The notes beneath the pieces are model-generated. The model was not told where the DNA came from. It searched no databases and was given only the letters and a program-made list of their open reading frames with translations. A stretch of DNA of 64,000 nucleotides from Paraburkholderia sp. D15 (lineage in GTDB: Bacteria > Pseudomonadota > Gammaproteobacteria > Burkholderiales > Burkholderiaceae), in NCBI RefSeq assembly GCF_029910215.1, contig NZ_CP110396.1, forward strand, positions 1,984,001 through 2,048,000. The letters are read 5' to 3'. Shown one piece after another: positions 42,801 through 50,825 of this stretch (within the stretch, counting starts at the first letter, position 1; the number at the start of each line of letters is the position of its first letter). A program made the translations under genes and the position numbers.

Positions 42801-44234
42801 TCAATGCGAGATTTCGTCGAGATTGAGATTGTTGGTGCGCGGCCCGAACAGACCGATCGCGCCCATCACCATCACCATCGACACGCTGATCAGCGCGAAC
42901 ACGCCGGTCACGTCGAAGTGCCGCAGCGCGAATGCGATCATGAAGCCGGAGAACATCGCCGACAGTCGCGACATCGAGTACACGAAACCGACCGCGCGCG
43001 CCCGCAAACGCGTGGGGAACAGTTCGGTCTGGTACGCGTGATAGCCGACCGAGAGAAGCGTGCCGCACAGCGTGATGAGCACGCCGAGCGTCATCAGCAT
43101 GGCGGGCGAGGTCTGCGTGGCGAACAGGCTGCCGAAGATCACGATGCCGAGCGCCGACAGCACGATCAGCGTTTTACGTTCGATACGGTCCGCGATCGCC
43201 ATGCCGAGCAGCGGCCCGAACGGATTCGAAATCGCGATCACGAACGAGTACAGCAGGCTGTGCGTGATGGTCACGCCCTTGGAGACCAGCAGCGTCGGCA
43301 CCCACGACGCGAAACCGTAGAAGCCGATCGCCTGGAACAGGTTGAACACGAGCATCGTGATTGCGCGGCGGCGATACGGCGGTTGCCAGATTTCGCGGAA
43401 GGCCGCCTTCGTGGTGGCGGGTTCGACGGTCGGCACGGGCGGCGGCAACGGTTTGCCGTATTGCGCGGCGACCTTCGCTTCCAGCGCCTGCAGCACCTGT
43501 TCCGCTTCGGCGGCGCGCCCTTGTTGCGCGAGCCAGCGCGGGCTTTCCGGCACGCGCCGGCGAATCGCCCACACGATCACCGCGCCCAGCGCGCCGATGA
43601 TCACGACCCAGCGCCAGCCGTCGAGACCGAACGGCGTTTGCGGCACCAGCCACCACGCGAGAAACGCGACCGACGGCACCGCCGTGTACTGCACCAGATG
43701 CACGAACGCGAACGCGCGGCCACGCAGATGCTTCGGCACGAGTTCGCTGACGTAGGTGTCGATCGTCACCAGTTCGACGCCCACGCCGATGCCCGCGATC
43801 AGCCGCCATGCGTTGATCGCGGGCGCGCTGCTTTGCAGGGCCATGATCAGCGTGGCGACCGAATACCACAGCAGGGATACGGTGAACACGGTGCGCCGGC
43901 CGTAACGGTCGGCCATTCCCGCGAGAAAAAACGTGCCGATGAACAGGCCGGCGAACGACGCCGCCACGAACGCGCCGAGGCCGGACACGCCGAAGAACGA
44001 GGCCGTGGTGGTCGCGTACATGCCGCTCTTGACGAGACCGGGGCCGACATACGCGGTGAAGAACAGATCGTAGAACTCGAACCAGCCGCCGATCGACAGC
44101 AGAAACACCAGCGTCCACACCGTGCGCGTGGCGGGCAGACGGTCGATTCGCGCGTTGATGCCGGGCGTCGGCTCCGGCGTCCCGGCGGGCGGGTTGGATG
44201 ATGCGTGTCGCGCATCGAGCGGCAGGCTTGCCAT
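42801..44234 (-). CDS. MFS transporter (organic-acid/metabolite:H+ symporter-like)
   Basis: A 477-residue major facilitator with twelve predicted helices and the A-loop signature GMADRYGRRTVF. Similarity is to the metabolite:H+ symporter / sugar-porter-like group. It is the first gene of the unit with CoA-transferase and lyase, so it is the likely importer of their substrate. ATG at 44234 with AAGGAGG 6 bp upstream. Confidence 0.87.
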   Translation of the reverse strand: MASLPLDARHASSNPPAGTPEPTPGINARIDRLPATRTVWTLVFLLSIGGWFEFYDLFFTAYVGPGLVKSGMYATTTASFFGVSGLGAFVAASFAGLFIGTFFLAGMADRYGRRTVFTVSLLWYSVATLIMALQSSAPAINAWRLIAGIGVGVELVTIDTYVSELVPKHLRGRAFAFVHLVQYTAVPSVAFLAWWLVPQTPFGLDGWRWVVIIGALGAVIVWAIRRRVPESPRWLAQQGRAAEAEQVLQALEAKVAAQYGKPLPPPVPTVEPATTKAAFREIWQPPYRRRAITMLVFNLFQAIGFYGFASWVPTLLVSKGVTITHSLLYSFVIAISNPFGPLLGMAIADRIERKTLIVLSALGIVIFGSLFATQTSPAMLMTLGVLITLCGTLLSVGYHAYQTELFPTRLRARAVGFVYSMSRLSAMFSGFMIAFALRHFDVTGVFALISVSMVMVMGAIGLFGPRTNNLNLDEISH

Positions 44235-44416
44235 GGAATCCTCCTTCGGATGTCTCTCGGCTAGATTGTTTTCGTTCTATTGGGCAGAACGATGTTCTAT
44301 AAAATGGATGTGCCGAGAGTAGTCCGAGCGCGCGTCGGCAGATATCGGGGTTTTACCTGGAGGGCGCTATATCGCGCGGCGTTGCGCTTTCACGAGTGGC
44401 AGGCCGCCAAAAACGA

Positions 44417-44450
44417 AAGCGCCGGATGGTCGTTCGACGATCCGGCGCTT
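44417..44450 (-). terminator. Terminator of the KaiC-like/receiver unit
   Basis: AAGCGCCGGAT and ATCCGGCGCTT form an 11-bp stem; on the minus strand it is followed by TTTCGTTTTTGG. It lies 31 bp after the receiver gene stop. Confidence 0.85.
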
Positions 44451-44480
44451 CGCTTCAAGGTTTTTGCAGAGTTGCGTGCG

Positions 44481-44831
44481 TTACACGGCCATGCGTTGCA
44501 GGGTTTGCAGCAAGGTATCGAAGGACAGCGGTTTGCGCGCGTATTCGATACGAGGATTCGGCTGAATGGGAATGTCCGCGGCGGCGCTGCACAACAGGAT
44601 CGGAATCTCGCGCAGGTCCGGGGCGGCGTTCAGGATCGCGCAGAGTTGCAAGCCGGACATGACCGGCATCATGCAGTCGGACACGATGATGTCGGGCCGG
44701 GTCGTGCGAATCTGCACCAGCGCGGCCGCTCCATTCGACGCCGTCAATACCGTATAGCCGTGCCGCTCCAGCAACAGTCGCCAGACCGTGAGAATGTCGA
44801 ATTCGTCGTCCACGACCAGAATGGTTTTCAT
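44481..44831 (-). CDS. Stand-alone response-regulator receiver domain
   Basis: A 116-residue CheY-like receiver with no output domain. Visible: acidic pair D8/D9 (VVDDE), phospho-acceptor D52 (IIVSDCMMP), Ser at the switch position (LLCSAA) and K100 (ARKP). It starts 6 bp after the KaiC-like ATPase gene, so the two are co-expressed and may interact. No histidine kinase is nearby. Confidence 0.9.
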   Translation of the reverse strand: MKTILVVDDEFDILTVWRLLLERHGYTVLTASNGAAALVQIRTTRPDIIVSDCMMPVMSGLQLCAILNAAPDLREIPILLCSAAADIPIQPNPRIEYARKPLSFDTLLQTLQRMAV

Positions 44832-44837
44832 GGGCGG

Positions 44838-46388
44838 CTAGGGAAGTCGTCGCGCTTGCAGTGTGGCTGACAGGCCAGGTACCGACACCATGCTGGCCGG
44901 GCCGGCTGAATTGGCCGTGACGTCGAGTCCGTCGGACGAAATCACGAGCTCGCGCAACGACGTGTCGTGTGCGCTCTCGCGTTGCTTGACCACGGAAATC
45001 ATTCGATGCAGACCGCTGTCGGTTTCGGCGTAGCGCAGCAGCACGAGGTTTTCCGTCAACGCGGAGACACGTACGCTCTTCGCGTGACCCGGGTCGGCGT
45101 ACAGAGGCAGTTCTTCCGTGATCAGCGTGGTCACGCAGGCCTCGCGAAGCTGATGCAGGAACGCGTTGAGGAACAGGCCGAAGCGCTCGGTACGCAGCGC
45201 CGAGTCGCGGAATCCTTCCACACCGTCGATCACGATGCGCGTTGCGCCGGTCCGTTTGACCGTGGCGAGCGCGGTGGCCGCGAGTTCGTCGACCGCGAGT
45301 TCGATTGCCGGTTGCCATTGAATGGCCAGGCGACCGTCCTGATAGGCGTCGGTGAGCGGGATCGAGACGGCCTCGGCCTTGCCGATCAACCGCTGCGGCC
45401 CTTCGTAGAAACCGAGGTACACGCAGCGTTCGCCGCGCGTTACGCCGGCCGCGAGGAACTGTAGACAGAGCAGCGTCTTGCCGACGCCCGACGGGCCGAT
45501 CAGCGTGGTGGTGGAGCCTTGCGCGAAGCCGCCGCCCAGCAACCCGTCGAGATGCGGCAATCCGAAGCCGAGACGCGATTTCAGATCCACCGGCCCCGGC
45601 TGCGCGGCGCACTGCGCTTCGAGACGCGGGAACATCAGCAGGCCGCTTTCGGCAATACGGAAGAAGTGCTTGCCCATCAGATGATTGCGCGCGCGCATCT
45701 TGTGCACTTCGATTTCGCGCGCGCGGCGCATGCCGTCGCTATAACGGTTCAACTCGATCAACCCGTCGACCAGCGTGTGCTCCGGATGCGGTTCGTTACC
45801 GGACAGCGGCGCGAGCAGCAGCGTGGTGCAGTCCATCGCCGCGACCAGCGCGTTGAGTTCGTGAATGAACTTCGACAGCGACAGCTCGGTTTCGCTGAAT
45901 TCACGCGCGCTGCGAAAACCGTCGATGATCATCAAACTCGGGCGGTAGTCGTAAATGCTCGACGCGATCAGCTTCAGGAAACCGTCGAGACCGTCCTGCA
46001 TCAACTCGTGGTAGCCGGAAACGAACAGCATCTGCTGGGCGACCGCGCGTTCGTCGAAGAAGCTCAGACCCTTCAGGTGGCCCAGCAGCTTGTCGTGCGA
46101 TTCGGCGATCAGGGTCATATACAGCACCTTCTCGCCCTGGCTTACACGGTGAAATCCAATCTGGCTCGACAGGATCGTTTTACCTGCACCGGCCATGCCT
46201 TCCAGCAGATAGACGCCGCCGCGGACGAGGCCGCCGCCCAGGATTTCGTCGAGGCCCGGTACGCCCGTCTCGACATTGGCGCGAGCCGCGTCAGGCCGGG
46301 CCGCGTCAGGCCGAGCCGCGTCAGGCCGAGCCGTGCCCGGCCGGCCCGGGTCCGGCGATGGAGACGACTGGGATTCGTGGATAGTCAT
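44838..46388 (-). CDS. KaiC-like double RecA-domain ATPase
   Basis: A 516-residue circadian-clock-protein-KaiC-like ATPase with two tandem RecA domains: Walker A GMAGAGKT (64-71) and GPSGVGKT (about 297-304), preceded by the family phrases ETGVPGLDEILGGG and FGLPHLDGLLGGG. In non-cyanobacteria such proteins act in stress or signalling and often pair with receiver or kinase proteins, as here with the receiver 6 bp downstream. The Ala/Arg/Pro-Asp-rich N-terminus (about 15-36) comes from a 15-bp repeat. The start is ATG at 46388; longer in-frame starts exist, and no strong ribosome site decides. Confidence 0.88.
   Translation of the reverse strand: MTIHESQSSPSPDPGRPGTARPDAARPDAARPDAARANVETGVPGLDEILGGGLVRGGVYLLEGMAGAGKTILSSQIGFHRVSQGEKVLYMTLIAESHDKLLGHLKGLSFFDERAVAQQMLFVSGYHELMQDGLDGFLKLIASSIYDYRPSLMIIDGFRSAREFSETELSLSKFIHELNALVAAMDCTTLLLAPLSGNEPHPEHTLVDGLIELNRYSDGMRRAREIEVHKMRARNHLMGKHFFRIAESGLLMFPRLEAQCAAQPGPVDLKSRLGFGLPHLDGLLGGGFAQGSTTTLIGPSGVGKTLLCLQFLAAGVTRGERCVYLGFYEGPQRLIGKAEAVSIPLTDAYQDGRLAIQWQPAIELAVDELAATALATVKRTGATRIVIDGVEGFRDSALRTERFGLFLNAFLHQLREACVTTLITEELPLYADPGHAKSVRVSALTENLVLLRYAETDSGLHRMISVVKQRESAHDTSLRELVISSDGLDVTANSAGPASMVSVPGLSATLQARRLP
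46285..46329 (-). repeat. 15-bp tandem repeat in the KaiC-like N-terminus
   Basis: Three copies of gccgcgtcaggccgR, encoding ARPDA-type pentapeptides before the first RecA domain, with a partial fourth. Copy number can change without shifting the frame. Confidence 0.85.
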
Positions 46389-46700
46389 TGTCGATGTGTC
46401 ATTCAGAGTGCGAAGAGGCGAAGGCTCGTGCGTGCGGTCCGGATCGCCCAAACAAGATAACGTAGCAATCCGCGTTCCTTAACGTACCCGCTCACGAGCG
46501 TGATGACGCCCGCCGACGTTGGATGGAGGGGATTCTATCCGGCCCTGGCCCGCTTGGCGAACCGCGGGCCGACTGGAGCTGCCGCATCGGACCGGCACGC
46601 GACGCAAGGTCCGAACGCTTGTGCCGTATACAATTCGGCAGCGCCGGAGGCTTACCGGCTTGTGCTTCGCGTTCCACCCAATCCTGACCTGATCCGATCC
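46389..46700. other. Divergent intergenic region, KaiC-like / squalene-synthase-like genes
   Basis: 312 bp between two divergent genes. An in-frame extension of the plus-strand gene reaches back to 46500 but is not family-like. I see no obvious hairpin or operator. Confidence 0.4.
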
Positions 46701-47747
46701 ATGCCGACTCCGACCCGGGCCTTTCTTCTCGGCCCGCTCCTGAAAGGCGTTTCACGCTCCTTCTATCTCACGCTGCGCGTGCTGCCCACCGGCATGCGCG
46801 ACCCGATCGGCCTCGCGTATCTGCTGGCGCGCGCGGCCGACACGATTGCGGATACCTCGCTGATCTCGCCCGAACAGCGACTGGAATTGCTGTTGGCGTT
46901 GCGCGCCCACGTGAACGGCGCGACCGACGACGGCACGCTGCTGCGTCGCCTCACCGCCGAGGTGGCGGGTCAACAGACGCAGTCGGATGAAAAGGTGCTG
47001 CTCGAATCGCTTGGCCCCGCGCTCGACGTGCTGTCGCAACTCGGCGAGTCCGATCGCAAAGCGGTGCGCGGCATCGTCACGACGCTGAGCGAGGGCATGG
47101 AATTCGATCTGCGCACGTTCCCCGACGAACGTTCCGGCCAGATCGCGGCGCTGGGCAACGAGGACGATCTCGATCGCTATACGTATCTGGTGGCGGGATG
47201 CGTCGGCGAATTCTGGACCACGATGACCTATGCGCATATGCCGGGCACGCTGAAGGAGCGGCCCGACACGATGACCGGTCGCGGCGTGCGTTTCGGCAAG
47301 GCGCTGCAGATGACCAACGTGCTGCGCGATTGCGGCAAGGATCTGCGGATCGGCCGCTGCTATCTGCCGCAAACCTTGCTCGATCGCCATGGTCTCGGCG
47401 CGCGGGACTTGCTGTTGCCCGCCAACTCGCTGCGCGCGCGTCCGCTGATGGTCGAACTGCTGCGCAAGTCGCTCGATCATTTCCACGCGGCGCTCGACTA
47501 CACGCTGGCGATTCCCGGGTGGTCCGTGCGCTTGCGTCTCGCCAGCTTGTGGCCGATCCTGATCGGCCTCGACACCTTGCTGCTGCTCGTGCAAAACGAT
47601 GCGTGGCTCGATCCGCAGAAGGTGTCGAAGGTGCGGCGCAATCACGTGTACCGGATCATCGGCGAGTCGTTCATGATGGTGGCGTCCAATGCCATGGTGC
47701 GCAAGGCGGTCGAGAAACGCATCGCGCAGATCGAAGCGCGGTTCTGA
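46701..47747 (+). CDS. Squalene/phytoene synthase-family protein (one-step squalene-synthase-like)
   Basis: A 348-residue prenyl-diphosphate condensing enzyme. The first Asp-rich motif is ARAADTIADT, the second NVLRDCGKDLRIGRCYLP; the opening LLKGVSRSFYLTLRVLP and the C-terminal hydrophobic segment recall eukaryote-type squalene synthase rather than the bacterial HpnC/HpnD pair. It probably joins two farnesyl diphosphates. Hopanoid genes are not adjacent. ATG at 46701 chosen because family similarity starts there. Confidence 0.82.
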   Translation: MPTPTRAFLLGPLLKGVSRSFYLTLRVLPTGMRDPIGLAYLLARAADTIADTSLISPEQRLELLLALRAHVNGATDDGTLLRRLTAEVAGQQTQSDEKVLLESLGPALDVLSQLGESDRKAVRGIVTTLSEGMEFDLRTFPDERSGQIAALGNEDDLDRYTYLVAGCVGEFWTTMTYAHMPGTLKERPDTMTGRGVRFGKALQMTNVLRDCGKDLRIGRCYLPQTLLDRHGLGARDLLLPANSLRARPLMVELLRKSLDHFHAALDYTLAIPGWSVRLRLASLWPILIGLDTLLLLVQNDAWLDPQKVSKVRRNHVYRIIGESFMMVASNAMVRKAVEKRIAQIEARF

Positions 47748-47880
47748 ATGACCTGTTTCGGCGTTCGTTGCGCCGGCATCGATCGATTTAATCTGGATCA
47801 TTGAATCGCGATCGATCGGGAAACCCCTAGGACCGTGCGTCCGTGGTTCGCGTTAGTCTCTGTTCAAGAGGAGACGAACC

Positions 47881-48129
47881 ATGAGACAAGCGTTTTACAT
47901 TGCCGTGGTGTTGTTGCTTGGCTATCTGATGGCCGATCGGGCGCTGATGCGCGCGCAGGCCGGAGAGATAGGCACCATTACGTGCCATCAAGGCGCGGAA
48001 CTGGTCAAATCCGGCGCGTTGAAGAAGGGCTTCGGCGAAGTCGGCGCCAGCAGCCAGGGAGAGAACTTCCTGTCGAGCTGCCTCGTTACCGGCCGTGGTC
48101 AGGTCGGCGATCTGATCGCACGCGAATAA
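47881..48129 (+). CDS. Small hypothetical exported or membrane-anchored protein
   Basis: An 82-residue protein of unknown function. It has an N-terminal hydrophobic segment (about 4-18) and a short soluble domain with two cysteines (ITCHQGAEL and FLSSCLVTGRG) that could form a disulfide in the periplasm. GAGGAG lies about 7 bp before the ATG and a terminator follows. I do not recognise the family. Confidence 0.7.
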   Translation: MRQAFYIAVVLLLGYLMADRALMRAQAGEIGTITCHQGAELVKSGALKKGFGEVGASSQGENFLSSCLVTGRGQVGDLIARE

Positions 48130-48208
48130 AGACAGCAGGAAAAAGCGCCCGGACCAGATGGCCCAGGCGAAGTCATCGGGAGCCCGATGACGGAGGTATC
48201 GAATACGA

Positions 48209-48248
48209 AACTGGCCCGCGATCGGGGATGCTCGGTCGCGGGCCAGTT
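48209..48248. terminator. Terminator hairpin
   Basis: AACTGGCCCGCGA and TCGCGGGCCAGTT pair perfectly over 13 bp around a 14-nt loop, then CGTTT. It lies between the convergent small protein (ends 48129) and the DUF4148 gene (ends 48367). Confidence 0.85.
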
Positions 48249-48366
48249 CGTTTACAGCGTGTTGTGATGCGTGCCGGGTGCGTGAAGATCGCAAATCCGA
48301 AGCGCGGCCATCAATCCTTCTTTTCCAGCGACAGCCCAGGTATCGGTATAACGGTACGCGACTGGC

Positions 48367-48687
48367 TTAATGGCCGAAGTAGACCGATTGCGGACCCGTG
48401 CCGACCGCGACCGGATGACCCCCTTCCGACGATCCGCTAACGACGCCGCCATATCCCGATTCCGCACCTTGCGCGGTGCCGTTTTTCGCGTCGACACGCG
48501 CCTGGGCCGCTTGAATGTCGGCGGGGTAATACGGGTCGGCGTGGCCCGGTTGATAGCCGGCCTGTTCCAGTTGAATCAGTTGGGCGCGCACTTCGGCGCG
48601 GGTCATCGGCTGGTTGGACTGGGCAAACGAAGCGACAGGCGCGGCCAGCGCGGCGGCGATAACGACAGCTTGAATGAGCGATTTCAT
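48367..48687 (-). CDS. DUF4148-family secreted protein
   Basis: A 106-residue protein with a Sec signal peptide (MKSLIQAVVIAAALAAPVAS, cleavage after FAQ) and the DUF4148 core TRAEVRAQLIQLEQAGYQP followed by YPADIQAAQARV. This family is abundant in Burkholderiaceae and of unknown function. It stands alone. Confidence 0.9.
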   Translation of the reverse strand: MKSLIQAVVIAAALAAPVASFAQSNQPMTRAEVRAQLIQLEQAGYQPGHADPYYPADIQAAQARVDAKNGTAQGAESGYGGVVSGSSEGGHPVAVGTGPQSVYFGH

Positions 48688-49058
48688 GATGAACTACCTC
48701 CAGTTCGGTCTTTGTGGCGCTACGAACGCGCTTGTTCGTAGTCAGTGATTACATTGTAGTTTTGAGAACTGGGCGGAGTAATCGCCAAAACAGGTAATGT
48801 TTGTTGTTAAAACTGAGACAAATGCGCCGGAACTCTGGTGCTGGATTTGCCGCTGGTGGCGACGCAAAGGAGATAGGCCGTTCGATCGAAGAGTAAACGG
48901 CATGGGCGGATGCGGGCAAGGCTCGACGGTCGCATCGCGGAGTGTGGGATGACGAGGTCACCGTAATTCGCTACGGCATCCGAATCAAATTGAAGGTGTC
49001 GAAAAATTACGCCACGACACGACGCAACGATCGCGACGCCAGGGTCGCGACACACGAT
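48688..49058. other. Intergenic region, no gene seen
   Basis: 371 bp, more AT-rich than the surroundings around 48770-48830. It includes the DUF4148 promoter. I see no gene or strong hairpin. Confidence 0.4.
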
Positions 49059-49337
49059 TCACGACACGGAACACTCCGGATCGCTGACGAGAAGAAGTTC
49101 ATTGACCTGATCCAGCACGCCGGATTTTTTCCACGCCGTATAACGAAGATAACAGGTCTGTTGCGGCGGAAAGGTGGCTGGAAGCCGGTGCCATTTTTCC
49201 TTGGTCTGTTGCAGCCACAGTATCGCGTTGAGAATCTCGCGATCGCTGCGGCGCGGTCGCCCGCGTACGGATGAAGACTCCGGAAAGAGACTCTGGACGC
49301 GAGCCCAATCGGCGTCGGAGAGTGGGATCTGTAGCAT
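49059..49337 (-). CDS. Orphan IS5-type transposase N-terminal domain (DUF4096)
   Basis: A 92-residue protein matching only the N-terminal DUF4096 part of IS5-family transposases: LSDADWARVQSLFPE, then RGRPRRSDREILNAILWL and the W-x-LP-x-x-F-P stretch. The catalytic DDE domain is absent, and I see no inverted repeats or second half nearby. It could be an IS remnant or a retained DNA-binding protein. The start at 49337 follows family similarity. Confidence 0.65.
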   Translation of the reverse strand: MLQIPLSDADWARVQSLFPESSSVRGRPRRSDREILNAILWLQQTKEKWHRLPATFPPQQTCYLRYTAWKKSGVLDQVNELLLVSDPECSVS

Positions 49338-49794
49338 CGGCTGCCTGAATGACGGTGGGGGAAATTGGCGGTCGTCGCATGCTGCGCTGAAGCCGATACT
49401 AGAGAATCTTTTTAACCCGGTCAAACGTTCCGGTGCTGATATATCGCACTGAAAACGTTTATGTTTCAGCGCTATTTCGCGATCTTGCACGGCATGCCGT
49501 TTCGTTCGCATTCGACGATTTTTCGTTATCGTCGCGCGCAATCATCGTTGGCGTGCCGCTGTAGTGTCGGTGGCGTTCCCGCAGCGTAACGTCACGTGTT
49601 TCGCTACGTAACGTGCGTGCTGGAACGAACCTTTTCGATGCCGGAACGAGGCGGCGAAAGTTTGGGGAAGATGCCCGCGAAGCATTGCGCGGCGTGGCTT
49701 TGCGGTGAGGCGCGACGTTTCATACTGGTGTTGTACTGGCGCCTGGCATAAGCCGTGCATACGTTGGCGAAGTTCCATCGATCATCGGTTCGCC
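49338..49794. other. Intergenic region, no gene seen
   Basis: 457 bp between the transposase fragment and the EAL-like gene. Short ORFs here show no family features. It could contain further decayed IS sequence, but none is recognisable. Confidence 0.4.
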
Positions 49795-50673
49795 ATGCAC
49801 ACCCTCGACTATATCCAACCTGTTGCGTTCGCAACGAACTCGATCGCGGGCGCGCTCAGCGCCGCGCGGCACGACGCGGACGACGCCCGCGACCCTTCGT
49901 CGGGTTTGACCGGACTCGAGCAGCGGGTTCAGGACGGACTGCGCGCGGGCGAGTTTCATCTCGTGTTTCAGGGCGCGCATCGTGTGGCGGGCGGCGCGCT
50001 GGCGCGTCTCGAAGCGCAGGTGCGCTGGACGCATCCCGATTACGGTTTGCTGCTTCCCGGTATCTTCATGATGCCGCTCGATCATCCGCAGCTCGCGCTG
50101 GAGATGGCGCAATTCGTCGTGGATGGCGTGTGCCGCGAGTTGCGAGACTGTCTCGCCGCGCAACTGCCTTTGCGTCCGGTGGCGATCAGGGTGCCCGCAC
50201 AGGTCGCCGTGCTCGCGTCGTTCGCGGAGGACATTGTGCGGATCGCCGGGTCGTACGGCGTGCCGGTCCATCTGCTCGATATCGAAGTCGTCGACGGCGC
50301 CGAGGCGGCCAAGCTGCTGTCGTTGCGGACCTTAACCGCGGGCTTGCGCGATGCCGGGGCGAGCATTTCGTTGGGGCAATGGGGCAACGGCGCGTCGTCG
50401 CTCGCGTTGCTCGGAGCGCTCGACGTCGACACCATCACGATTTCGCGTGACCTGATGGCGACCGTGCCGCGCGAGGCGCGCGCCGGCCTGGTGATGTCGA
50501 CGCTGATGGACCTGTTGCAGGCGCTGGACGTGCAGGTGGTGGTGAACGGTATCGATACCGAAGCGCAACTGGCATGGTTGAAGCGTTGGCCGCAAGCGCT
50601 GGCGCAAGGGCTATTGTTCTCGCGCCCGCAAGCCGGCCTCGCGAGTGTGTTGAAGCTGCGCCGCGTGCCGTGA
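49795..50673 (+). CDS. Degenerate EAL-domain protein
   Basis: A 292-residue protein with the fold of a cyclic-di-GMP phosphodiesterase (EAL) domain, but key residues are lost. The signature EAL reads EAQ (ARLEAQVRWTHP); the DDFGTG loop reads LGQWGNG; and the catalytic Lys context reads ISRD. It is therefore probably catalytically dead and may act as a c-di-GMP sensor or protein-binding module. No GGDEF or sensory domain is attached. ATG at 49795. Confidence 0.8.
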   Translation: MHTLDYIQPVAFATNSIAGALSAARHDADDARDPSSGLTGLEQRVQDGLRAGEFHLVFQGAHRVAGGALARLEAQVRWTHPDYGLLLPGIFMMPLDHPQLALEMAQFVVDGVCRELRDCLAAQLPLRPVAIRVPAQVAVLASFAEDIVRIAGSYGVPVHLLDIEVVDGAEAAKLLSLRTLTAGLRDAGASISLGQWGNGASSLALLGALDVDTITISRDLMATVPREARAGLVMSTLMDLLQALDVQVVVNGIDTEAQLAWLKRWPQALAQGLLFSRPQAGLASVLKLRRVP

Positions 50674-50769
50674 TCTGCGAGCGCAAGGCGATGAGCGGTA
50701 TCTGATTCACGGGCGGCATAGGCACACTCACGGCACACACGCAAAACGCACACGCAAAACACGAATGAC

Positions 50770-50806
50770 AACGCCGGTTGAACTCACGTTCAACCGGCGT
50801 TTGTTT
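50770..50806. terminator. Terminator between the EAL-like and methyltransferase-like genes
   Basis: AACGCCGGTTGAAC-TCAC-GTTCAACCGGCGTT is a perfect 14-bp stem followed by TGTTTT. It lies between convergent genes. Confidence 0.92.
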
Positions 50807-50825
50807 TGCGCGGCACCCGACTGGA

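Noticed and set aside
42804..44201. Plus-strand 465-codon frame opposite the MFS gene
   Set aside because: Low-complexity charged antisense product; the MFS gene on the other strand is clear.
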